A DNA stretch of 64,000 nt from Periplaneta americana (Eukaryota; Arthropoda; Insecta; Blattodea; Blattidae), in NCBI RefSeq assembly GCF_040183065.1, contig NC_091125.1, forward strand, positions 129,363,121 to 129,427,120. The letters run 5' to 3'. How positions within the stretch are numbered: the first letter of the stretch is position 1; each line of letters begins with the position of its first letter. The notes beneath the pieces were generated by a model. That model had not been told where the DNA came from. It ran no database searches and saw only the letters and a program-made list of their open reading frames with translations. This document shows positions 27,301 to 40,625 of the stretch, piece after piece. A program made the translations under genes and the position numbers.

Positions 27301-30300
27301 GTGTACCAATTTTAAATGTTTTTAGTACTTCCAAGAATGTAACTATATCTGGATGAGCAGAGTGGAAGGAATTATTGAATCTTGAATGTAAGCTTTCACA
27401 GGCATTAGTCGTTCCTACACTTCTACTAGTCATTTCCGCCACATTTCTGGAGGGAAGGTTGACTATGAATCAATATAAGTGTCTGTTAAATAATCCATAA
27501 ACTTCTGTAGTTTCTCATGGTCTGGTGCAATTGACATTAAGTCTTCCACGTAGCAATCTGCAACTTCTTCTGCGTTTAACATTGGCAACCGAATACGTAT
27601 GATAAAAACTAACTTCAGTTTTGTTATATTCTCCACTCAAAACTAATCTCTGAATTACACGCCACTAAGATTGTCCCAGATCGAACCTACAACCTTTAAT
27701 AACAACATTAACCCATGTTGCCTTTACACCGAGATGTATCGACTTTCCAAAGACTGCATACAGTAGAAGGATTGCAATGCAATTCAAATTTCATGCACTC
27801 GCTTTTAAGAACAGAGAAAACACGAGTGATAGGTTTCAAATGGCTTATTATTGAGTAAGAAGAATGGCAGCGGAATTTAATGGCAGTTTCTAAATTCATG
27901 AACAGTAAAAAATTGAAGAAAGTGTTTGGCACTAAATTTAAATGTTCCATCGACAAATAAAGTGTCTAATTCACATAAAATTTTCAAATTTATTTTACAA
28001 GAGAACAAAATAATGTTACTTTTACTATCACTCAGTAAGTTAATAAAAAAGGACTCGCCACCATTTGTTTTGATTTCCATGGCGTTAAGAACTTCGTGTA
28101 CCTCTTCGATAGATTTCGGCTTTGGAGGTAATTTTGAACTTCTTGACAAATAAATAGCTTTCCTAAAACGATATCTGTTTTTGCAAGTAAATGGGTATTC
28201 TTACCTCGAATTTCTCGATGAATGATTTTTCTCGGACGTTCAGAAATGTCCTCTCGGGCTATTCCCTTAAACGAATTTTGAATCATTTGTCGATTGAGTA
28301 TTTCTTCCTCTTCTGGTTGGTGGTTATGATCCAATCTGCTTTCCAAAACAATCGTATCATTTAAATCTGTTTTAATATAACTTTTACATGTTTTTTTAAA
28401 ACTCCAGCGCATTATGCTGTCCAACATTTTGTGGTACCGAAACTTATAGCCGTCAATCAATTTAATCTTCTTTCCCCTTTCACCCAACATACATCAGCTA
28501 AGAGTGGAATGGGTAGGCAGTTCCAAGACTTGAAGTAGACAAAACACCGCAGCAACTAAGCGTGGAAAGAGTCGGCAACTGAAAATATCGATCGAAAATA
28601 CAGTGGAAGGTGTAGGCAACTGAACAAATAAAAAATTCCAACTAGGGACGCAACCGGTCTATGTACTTTTTGAATGTCAAAATATAAGGGACGCAAGCGA
28701 ACTATGTACTTTTTTAAAGTCAAAATATTAGGGACGCAACCGGAAGGTTCAGACGTGATCGCGGGACGCAACCGGAAAACTCTATCGCTTCTATTATAAT
28801 AGTTATCTGGGAAATTTGCCAGCTTGAGCGTTTATTTTTATGGTTATTCCTACAGCAGTATTTTTCAGCACAACAGTAAAATCGACAGAGTTACTCAGCA
28901 TTCGAAGATCCGTGCCTGTCACAGTTTAACTTTCAGTGTAGCATGATATCGTGACACGTGAAGTGCTCAAGTTTCGTTCAGACCAGTGAGAAGATAAAGT
29001 TGTATTTTATGATGAAGGATGGGTGGAGCGGAGGAAAATTCTCTCAGGCACCGGGGACCGAACCCGGGTTTTCAGCTCTACGTGGTGACGCTTTATCCAC
29101 TAAGCCACACCGGATTCCAGTTCCGATGCCGGATTGAATCTCTCTCAGTTTACGTTCGACCTCTCAGATTCCCTTTTTGGGCCAACCCTCATGCACTGTG
29201 TTACAAATGTGTGACAGTGGCACAATGTCCAACAAACTTTGTGCAGAGGTGCACTCATTACGAGTGACTAAGTGGCCGGGAGCTGACGGAATGAGCGCCG
29301 TCTTAAATCACTAAGTGATTATTTATTTTACGCATATCATATTTTTATGATGTACCGAAGTACATATGATATTTCCGTGCAGGAATTCTCCGTTATCATG
29401 TGATGAAGGATGGATGAAGCGGAGAAAAATTCTCTCCGGCACCGGGAACCGAATCCCGGTTTTCACCTCTACGTGGATAAACCACTAAGCCACATCGGAT
29501 TCCAGTTCAGATGACGGATTGAAACCCTCTCAGTTTAAGTTCTACCTCTCAGTTCGGTACATCATAATAATATGATATGCGTAAAATAATCACTTAGTGA
29601 TTTAAGACGGCACTCATTCCGTCGGATCACGGCCACTTAGTCACTCGTAATGAGCGCACCTCTGCACATAGTGTGTTAGACATTGCCACTGTCATATATC
29701 TGTGAAACAGTGCATGAGGGTTGGTCCAAAAAGGGAAACTGAAAGGTGGAACTTAAACTCAGAGGGATTCAATCCGGCATCGGAACTGGAATCCGGTATG
29801 GTTTAATGGGTTAAAGCGTCAGCACGTAGAGCTGAAAACCAGGATTCGGGTCCCGGTGCCGAAGAGAATTTTTCTCCGCTTCGGTACACCATAATAAAAT
29901 AATAAGTTATATTCTGTTGTTCTATTTAATGTGAAAATGGGTGGTTGTAACGAGGTGTGTCAGTGTGACGTTGGAAAATTTAAATTAAAACCTTTCCGAC
30001 ATCTGAACTTTGAGGAAAAGCAAATGAAATTTTCTCGAGACAAACCATTGTCTAAATTAACAGCGGCTGGATTTCACATTACACGAGTAAATATACTGGT
30101 AAGTCCACAGAATTGAATTTTGAAAGTTAAAGAATAGAACTTTTTTATTGGGTTATTTTACGACGCTGTATCAACTTCTAGGTTATTTAGCGTCTGAATG
30201 AAATGAAGGTGATAATGCCGGTGAAATGAGTCCGGGGTCCAGCACCGAAAGTTACCCAGCATTTGCTCGTATTGGGTTGAGGGAAAACCCCGGAAAAAAC

Positions 30301-30412
30301 CTCAACCAGATAACTTTCCTCGACCGGGATTCGAACCCGGGCCACCTGGTTTCGCTGCCAGACGCGCTGACCGTTACTCCACAGGTGAGGACAAGAATAG
30401 AACTTTGTTCTG

Positions 30413-30467
<55 letters not shown>

Positions 30468-33400
30468 TCTAGTCGCGCTCACTTCCTTGAGAGAAATTCT
30501 GCAGTGCTTGAGAAAAGTGACTTAAGTTATTTCCACAAACCTTTTTTGATAATTTATTGACAACTTACAATGGTTTATGTCGATTTGATTTTTTTCTGTA
30601 TGAATTATTGTAATGGGAGGAATACTTATGTATTTTTTTCCAAGCGAGCAGATGTTCCGTAAGTTGTCAATAAATTATCAAAAAAGATTTGTGGAAACTG
30701 ACTTGTGTCACTTTTCCCAAGCACTGCAGAATTAAAGTAACTGCATACTGCATGCCTTGGTATTCACTTCACGCTTCGCCACTGCTGCAATATGTGTTAT
30801 GTATAGAGGTGAACCGTAAGTAATGTCATTAATTTCAGGGGGTTATTCTTTGAGATATTTCAAACAAAAGAGTTTAATACAATTTTGCTCATTTGTGCTT
30901 CCTTTTCGAGATAAAAATTGCAATATGCTCAGTCAATAAATTTAAGAGAGCAGTGTATTATGATAATAAATGAACCGGAATATTGAGAAATCCCACATGT
31001 TTAGAAAACTAAACTTTTCAGGAGATACAAAAAGCATTTCAGGTCCTAGATTTGTGCTCAAATTATTTTTATGCTCGACCATGCCGAAATGTAGTAATTA
31101 TACACCTGGTAGCAATACTTTAATGCATGCCATTAAAGTACACCTATTCATTAAAGTTCAGGTTTTCGATTATTCTCGGATATGCAATCGAAAGACAACT
31201 ATCGAAACGTCACGGAGGCTGGAAATCCAATACTGTCGCAGAAGGTTATGTTCTGTTACTATAATAATTAGCGTTAATTGTAAATAATATTCAAATAAAT
31301 TCAATTTGTCATCTCGTTTTTCAATGTCGAATTCAATTTCAAGGTTATATCAAGACTAATGTTTATCTTACTCTCTAGATTATATCAAGGTCGTCGGCAT
31401 TCGTTTCCCGGAAAAAAATCAATACTTTCGCGTCTGCGCACATCTCACAATTTATGATGTAAGCTATTGCACTCACTCACATAACAATAACATGAATACT
31501 TATGAATAATTTCAAGTTATAAATATGGTCGAGCATAAAAAGTCGTATGAAACTTGCCTATAATGGTAATTAAGACGCTCGTATGAAAATTATGAAACTC
31601 GCTTGCGCTCGTTTCATAAACATCCTCGCGTCTTAATTACTACCATTATAGGCTCGTTGCATAATGTACTATTTTCTTAACACTTTAGCTAAAATGAATA
31701 TTGATGGGAATATGTGGGGTTTCTCTTCATAATATCGTGAATCTACATGTTTAGAATACGAAATCATATATAACTTAATTTCGTAAAAAAAAAAATGGAC
31801 ATGTGGGGTTTCTGAATATTGTGATTCAAATGATTGAAAGAATTTTAGTTTTGTCCTTTAAATGTGCAGAAATTTGATCCGAACAAATATAACTTTTCGT
31901 TCTCCAAAGAAATTTTTCAGTATTACAATTGTTCGGATCAAATTTCTACACATTTAAAGGTTAAAACTAAAATTCTTTCATTCATTTATTATCATAATAC
32001 CTGCTCTCTTAAAACTACTGAGCATATTGGGAACTCATTCAATAGCTTTCCCAAAACACGCTATGAAATGTTTCATGTAAAATGATTTTTATCTCGAAAA
32101 AGGAGCAAAAACGAGCAAAATAATGTATTAAACTGTTTTGTTTGAAATATCTGAAGAAATACCCCCCCCCCCGAAATTGATGACATTACTTACGGTTAAC
32201 TCTGTATATTGAGTACGTTCCATTTACATGGCACCGTTTATTTAACATTGATATGCAAGTTATTACAACGGAGACACGAGGGAACATAATGTCTTAACCA
32301 TTCATGTTAACATGACTCTTGAAAATCTAATTTTTCCTCTGTAAAGCTCTAAGGCCGCAGATAGTAAAAACATGTGCGTTAACCTCCTACCTTGAACTGT
32401 GGACTTGGATCCCTTATCGTCGGAAATGCATATTAGTACTTGTTCTGTAATCATAATCGCTACTATACATGCTTAGTTAATTACTAGGAGGGGAAAACTG
32501 GAGGGGGAAATTACAGTTTTCACTCAGGAATTCTTAATATATTCTAACTTATCACACTCAAATCACACACATATGTAAAATAATTTTTATGAAAATTCAC
32601 ACACTAAAAAGAATCCGAAATTTCCTTCCGTTGCTTCTCAAGAAGAATTTAGTGCAGTCGCTCTTGATGCCTCATTTCGATTACTGTGACACTCTCTACA
32701 CTGACCTTAACATGAGACTGACAGACAGACTACAGCGTGTTCATAATGCATGCGTTCGATTTATTTGCAACGTCAGTAGATCTGACCGTATCACACCTTC
32801 ACTAAATATGCTGTCCTGGATCCGTCTCAAGGAGCGAAGAACTATTCACTCTCTCACTTTACTCTTCAATATTCTTCAAACCTCTAACCCTAGTTACCTA
32901 GCTTCTCGTTTTCAACGTTTGTCCTCATATCACGAAATAGATACTCGCTCACAACACCATATCACACTCTCCATTCCTAAACACAGAACATCCTTCTGCT
33001 CTTCATCTTTCACCGTCTCTGCAGCTCATCTCTGGAACTTTCTACGACAACATGTCAGAGACTGTCGGACATTGTCTAGTTTCAAAAATAAATTAAAATT
33101 GCACTTTTTTAATTAGATTCCTTTCAGTTATAAGCCCTTTTCTCTGCCATAGTGTTGTAAAAATATAGGATATATATTTTTTTTCCTTCTTTTTCCCTTT
33201 TTGTTCTCTTTATCAGCCCATGAATTTATTATCATAGCCTTTTTATCGTAAATTTTATTTAATTTTCGTATTTCTTTTCTTTTTTTATTATTTTATTACA
33301 TTCCATTTTGATATATTCTTCCTTACTTTTTCCATATTAACCATTTGTACTAAATGAGTTGCTTTCACCATATTCCAATGTATTTTACTTTCTTTTTTTT

Positions 33401-33587
33401 ATATGGTATTATTTTCATGTTGTTTAGTGTCGATTTTATTATGCTGTTATTATTATTATTTTTTTTGTAATATGTTAGTATTCTGTTCTTTAACTTTATG
33501 TTAAATTTTAACTGCTTGTATACTTTGTGACCTGGTAGAGTGTAAGAGAAGACCCTATGGCCTTAACTCTGCCAGTATAAATAAAGA

Positions 33588-33656
<69 letters not shown>

Positions 33657-36600
33657 ACTTACTGAGTGATGTAATAAAGCGTTAGAATAATGGTTCTCGA
33701 TAGAGTCGTGCACAACCGGTTATAAAAAATAGAAATGACATTATTGCTACTGAACGCCTGGAGCTATAGACAGTATGCGAAGCTCTTCCGTCTCGCGGAG
33801 TGATCCAATGTTCTGTTTAACGAATGTCCGAGTCTTTCTCGGGTGGACGGCTCTGGGTCATGAAAGACAGATAATATTGAGCCATCCAGGAGTTCCAAGA
33901 ATCGTTGCAAGGACGTGATTATCATCGTGTATTTTTCAATTGATATTTCCTCCTCTCTCCCCATTGATTGATTGATTGATTGATTCATTCATTCATTCAT
34001 TCATTCATTCAAATATTGCAACAGCACGCATCATGAAGCTACAATCATTAGTGCTTGAGAGTGCTTTTATTTTTGTTAATAACTTTTTATGTCCTTAAAA
34101 ATGATTTATTAGTGAAGTAATAATACATGCACTTAGAGTAATTAAAAGACAGACTATATTATCAACTACTCTTTCAGAGGTAGCCTATGCATTTTGAGTT
34201 TAAAATATGAACGGTACAATAGTAAATATGTACTTATTTGTTCTTCTATTTTGTAAGTAACTGTAATTTATTTTAATGTTGTATTTGTATGTCAGAAATA
34301 TAAAAATTGGAAATTTATCTTTTGAAGAGGTGGAGAAGTTCAAATATCTTGGAGCAACAGTAACAAATATAAATTATATTCGGGAGGAAATTAAACACAG
34401 AATAAATATGGGAAATGCCTGTTATTATTCGGTTGACAAAACTTTTATCATCCAGTCTGCTGTCAAAAAATCTGAAAGTTAGAATTTATAAAACAGTTAT
34501 ATTACCGGTTGTTCTTTATGGTTGTGAAACTTGGACTCTCACTTTGAGAGGGGAACAGAGATTAAGGGTGTTTGAGAATAAGGTTCTTAGGAAAATATTT
34601 GTGGCTAAGAGGGATGAAGTTACAGGAGAATGGAGAAAGTTACACAACACAGAACTGCACGCATTGTATTCTTCACCTGACATAATTAGGAACATTAAAT
34701 CCAGACGTTTGAGATGGGCAGGGCATGTAGTACGTATGGGCGAATCCAGAAATGCATATAGAGTGTTAGTTGGGAGGCCGGAGGGAAAAAGACCTTTGGG
34801 GAGGCCGAGACGTAGGTGGGAAGATAATATTAAAATGAATCTGAGGGAGGTGGGATATGATGGTAGAGACTGGATTAATCTTGCTCAGGATAGGGACCAA
34901 TGGCGGGCTTATGTGAGGGCGGCAATGAACCTGCGGGTTCCTTAAAAGCCAGTAAGTAAGTAAGAATTTGTATGTCAGATTTCATCTATGTATTACGCTT
35001 ATTTACTTTGTTGTTACCGATGTCCATTAGTTGATTTATATATTAGTTATGAAGATAAATATAGCCTACCAAAGTGTCCAATCATTTATAATCCTATTTT
35101 AAGCTAACAATTTTTTTAAAGTAGGAAAAGTAAATTTCCTTCAATTGTTACTCCATTTGTGTAGTTAGAAAATGTCATCAGAATTCCTGTATGGTGAAGT
35201 GCGCTTGGTGTTCTGTCCTATATATCTGTGGTTCTGTCTAGCTAGCAAGACATCAGGCGCAACCGCTTAAAATAGGATATTCGGTTGGATGCTCAACCTC
35301 GCCGGTTGTTTTGCGACCGGTCAAATATAAACAGGTTCTAAGTGCTGTTCTGCAGTTCTCTGGTTCTCGATATATGATCCGCGGACCTCTGTGAGCCTTC
35401 CATTCAGGAAGTCCGCGGAGGTCAAAACTATTACTACCAACAAAGGAAAGCCACCGGCGTGGCTCAGTCGGTTAAGGCGCTTGCCTGCCGGTCTGAAGTT
35501 GCGTTCGGACGCGGGTTCGATCCCCGCTTGGGCCGATTACCTGGTTGGGTTTTTTCCGAGGTTTTCCCCAACCGTAATGTGAATGCAAGGTAATCTATGG
35601 CGAATCCTCGGCCTCATCACGCCAAATGTCATCTCGCTATCACCAATCCCATCTACGCTAAATAACCTACCTAGTAGTTGATGCAGTGTCGTTAACTAAC
35701 CCAGTAAAAACAGTAAAAATAATAATAATGATGATGATAATGATAATGGTTTCGTGTGCTTAAGAAGCTCTGCTCTGTACGGTTTCCCTTAGCTCTGTCA
35801 TTGTTTCAAACAGAAATCTCATTTATTGCTAACAAACTACTCGTAACTTCATATTTGTCTATATTATTTTAATGTACCGAAGTAAATATGATATTTCCAT
35901 GCAGATATTCTGCGTCATCATACGATGAAAGAGTAATGGAACGGAGAAAAATTCTCTCCGGCGCCGGGATTTGAACCCAGGTTTTCAGCTCTACGTGCTG
36001 ATGCTTCATATTTGTCTCCAGAAGAGGGACTGTAGGGAATTCTATGGCCGAAGAGATTTACTACACTTTAGGAAGATGATGATGATGTTCGTCTGTGTGA
36101 CACGGGATGATTTTGTGTTTCGGCAAGGATATTGAATAATTCGTGGCACACGCATTACTTCTTTATTTTCAATCTAAAACGGCTGAATTTGATTCTTATC
36201 TGTTTCTTGCTGTGTTTCCTAAATGATTAAGATTACGTTATTTTTTTAAAAATAGTTCATGTAGATCTCTTTAAACTGTAAACCTTTGTTAGAGTCAGTT
36301 TTACATTGCACTCGGAATTCCATAAATTATAATAAAATTAACTCGGCTGATAAAAAAGTTTCAGAAGCATAATCTAAGTTCATTATTCAGCACTACGTTT
36401 TACATAATAAAGGAAAATTAATGAGAAAAACTTTGTTAATGATTTCAAATAAACATATTTTTTAGGCCTAGTTGTTTTTATATAAACACTATTCTTTGAG
36501 TAAAATAATTAGTCCATATTTCATGTGCATCAGTTCCGGATGAAAAGACTCTTTCACCGAATATTAACAAACCCATCCGTTAAGGATAAAAGACACTGCC

Positions 36601-39433
36601 CATACAGACAGACAAACGGTCGATATGCCAAATAATTATTTTTCTGTATCAGGGATACCGGAAAAGTGCATGTTGTTTAAAATATCGAAATAGCTTAATT
36701 GTTTTGCATTTCACACTATATTCTCTAAATTTCAACATCCATATGTTAGGAACTGTTCAGAGAATTCTGTTGAATAACTGTTTCATAGCATTAGATAACG
36801 ATGTCAGTAGGTCCTGATTTCATCACAGTTGGCAATGTATACTAGACTTCTGTGTTAAAAGTACAATCACGCGTATTGTCGACATCAAAGCTTCTTTCTT
36901 TGAGACTAGTCAGAATAATGGCAACGCTTCTAAATAATCTTGTTTGCCTGATTTTCTCGCTTCTTCGAGGCTGATTTACCTTACTGTGTCTTATAATCTC
37001 ATTTTTGCTTGCTTTTATTTCAATCTCAATCATCTCACTCGTATAAATACATATTAATGTCCATTAGTGCTATGATGTCTGAAATGGAGGGGGAAATGAA
37101 CTGGCCACCCTACCCTATTATCTCCTGGCCTAGCTGCCTCATAAGTAATGCTTTCTTGGTATCACTTATGAGCAGAGACCGGAACTTTGGCAGAATGCCT
37201 TTTTAAATGTGTTAAATTTATCTTCATTTTCAAAGTAAATCTGTACGAATTATACCTTTGTGATTGTGTTTTATGTTGCCCTTTTCTGCCGTTTTTAATA
37301 TAAATGCCTAATTTACAAAATAAACGCTTTTTTACCTTTGATTACTTATCTATTATTTATTAATTTATTATTAAAAATTGCCTACAGGTATATTTTAATT
37401 TATTTCTACAACTGCTACAATGAAAGTGACTTCACCGAATGTATATTATTGTCCTTCAGTCAATTCATATTTTCTTTGCAACAATGAATGCTGTCGTGCA
37501 AAAATGTATAACAGTAAGCGTTTTAATTATCGCTTGTGTTTATTTGACAAGGCAGCATTGAGTGCGGGTCTAACGTTATTTTTAACGGTTATTTTTCTTT
37601 CAGTTTTCTTGCGACGTTGTTGTAGCTAGATAAATATTTCATATCGCAACATATCAGTACAACCAAACACAAAAAATGCACTTTCTAAGGCTACTGGGAA
37701 GATGATTTCTTTGCTTCCAACAGTAATTGTAACATCGAGCCGAAAATCTCAATTTGTATTCGACTTATGTAAGGCATTTCTTGCTGCCGAAATCCCTTTG
37801 TGGAAAGTGCAAGGTTGTGGTTCTAGTGCAAGGTTTTTGTAATTGCCTTTTATTGCGTATTTTAGCTATTTATAATGCCTTTTTGCCTGCCAATTTTAGC
37901 TATTTTTGATGTATTTTTGCCTGCCTATTTTAATGATTCATAATGCCTAAACTTCCGGTCTCTGCTTATGAGGTTCAGACCTATCTTCGGACAGTTGACT
38001 AAACAACAATAACATGCTAAAATTGTTGAATTTATTTCATATTCAATATTTAAACCTACACATGTGCCGTATCGAACGACTAGATCGTCGATTTTTCACG
38101 GTCTAGACCCTGACTCAAATTTACCCGAATCAAATAGAATTTATGGTGGTTAAAGCGAGTAGTTTCGGTAGGTTTTCTAAATCCAATTTCATAACAAAAT
38201 TCCAAATAATAATTCAATAATAAATATAAATGTAATCCATCTCCACCAAAACATAAACTGCGTGAAAAAAATCCTCTGTGAGAATGTCACAATTATTCCA
38301 TAAATTATCACCACCATCCTGATACAGGCCTAAACTACATTCATCATGGTCATTTCGAAATGTTATTTCTCAGTGGTCGGATATGAGATTCACAGTATGA
38401 TAACAACATTGGAGAAAATGATCATAACTAGGACCAGGACGTTAATGTATTTGCATATGTTCTTCCATTGACTGTAATTAATTGTTGATTAATTATCTTC
38501 ACGAATCATCAACATTTAAAATTGTCAAACCAAATTTTGTTGCATATATTTGCATATTTTGGCTTTTTTATATAAATGCATAATTTAATATTTCATGATA
38601 TTTACATTTATTATTGTGGTATATTTTCGCGTTTGAGTTTATTGAAACTGATTTTATGTTGCATAAAAATACATAGCTTGGATTTTTTAAATAAAACATC
38701 ATATTCTGAATATTTAGTTATTTAGATCTTTAGCACCTGATATTCCACTTCCCCACAACCAGTGTTAACACAATGGGAAATATGGTTTCAATCGGTTCTT
38801 TATTATACACAATATCTATAGTCAATCAATGAAATGTTTATCTCCTTGGACCCCAGTCATGCTATCTCTATTAAGACTGCTCAGAACATATTGTCTAACA
38901 ATGGAGTTACTTTTGCGAGTTACCTAATTAAAGCAATAACGTCCTAGGAAAGGGTAGGCAATGGGCATATCTTTAAATGTGGCGTTGCGAGTGTTTGAAG
39001 AAACAATATCCAGCCTAAATTCCGTCCTTGGTAGTGTAGGGGAAGATCTTAAGGATAAAATAAATTACAAGGTATTAAAAAATCCTAGATACGAACAAAT
39101 GTACAAAATTAGAGACTTTTAAACAGAAAATTCTCAAAATTTGAAAGGCACGTTGGTCCGACAAGTTAACAAATTTAAAGAAATAAATATCAAAAGTCCT
39201 TCAATAACTGTCTATTCAAAATACAAAATATTACATAGGTTACATGAACGTATCTTTGACTAGCGCTTTCGCTATTATAATAGCATCTTCAGGTCAGACT
39301 TGCGTGATGTTAAGCTTTTCATATAAAGACGTAGATGGACAAGTAACATCGAAATGTGTTAAGGTACATGACGTGAGAATATAAAAAAATACAATGATAA
39401 GAAAAACAAGTAAAATTTGACTTATGAACAGTC

Positions 39434-39489
<56 letters not shown>

Positions 39490-39762
39490 CAGTTAAACCT
39501 TCATGAGGTCTCAAAAATTAATACATTAAAGCCTGCAGAAACATGTATGCAGCTTATAGATAAAAATTTGTTTAAAAATTGAAGTCTGCAAAACATATAT
39601 GCAGCTTAAAATTGAGACACAGACAGTTAAGCTGCATATATGTTTTGCAGACTTCAATGTTTAAACAAATTTTGATCTATAAGCTGCATACATGTTTCTG
39701 CAGGCTTTAACTCCAAATACTTTTATGTATTAATTTTTGAGACCTCATGAAGGTTTAACTGT

Positions 39763-39827
<65 letters not shown>

Positions 39828-40550
39828 GACTGTTCATAAGTCAAATTTTACTTGTTTTTCTTATCATTGTATGTTTTATATTCTCACGTCATGTACCTTA
39901 ACACATTTCGATGTTACTTGTCCATCTACGTCTTTATATGAAAAGCTTAACATCACGCAAGTCTGACCTGATGATGCTATTATAATAGCGAAAGCTCTAG
40001 TCAAAGATACGTTCATGTAACCTATGTAATATTTTGTATTTTGAATAGAGAGTTATTGAAGGACTTTTGATATTTATTTCTTTAGAAAATTCTCAATTAA
40101 TCCCAGTGAATTATCTTTTACTGTGGAACAGTTAGCAGCATTTAAGTATTCCCCGGTAACGTCTTGCGACGTTGAGAGAAGCTTTTCAAGTTACAGATCC
40201 ATCTTGAGAGACAATAGACACTCTGGGCCATATTCATAGACATTCTTAGCGCGGGCTTCCGGTGGATGATCAGCGAACTAACGTTTTTAGTATTCATAAA
40301 CCAGTGTTAGCAATATATTATATGAATCCTGTACAAGTAATCAGTCGATAGCCGGGGCTAGTTTAGTACTCTTGTAGCGCGGGCTAGCGAAATGTCTATG
40401 CATAACACTCATTGTCTCTATTGAAAGCCTATGCCTTATCGTGAAACCTATCGCTTCTTTTGGACAGCGATTCATGTGCTTCAACTTCCCAACAATAAAT
40501 GTAAGTTTAATCTAATCTAGTTTGACACATAATGTTATTACATTTATTGC

Positions 40551-40625
<75 letters not shown>

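Noticed and set aside
33764..33988. Minus-strand ORF of 74 codons starting MNQSINQS
   Set aside because: Begins in a short ATTG/ATTC microsatellite and shows no recognisable domain.
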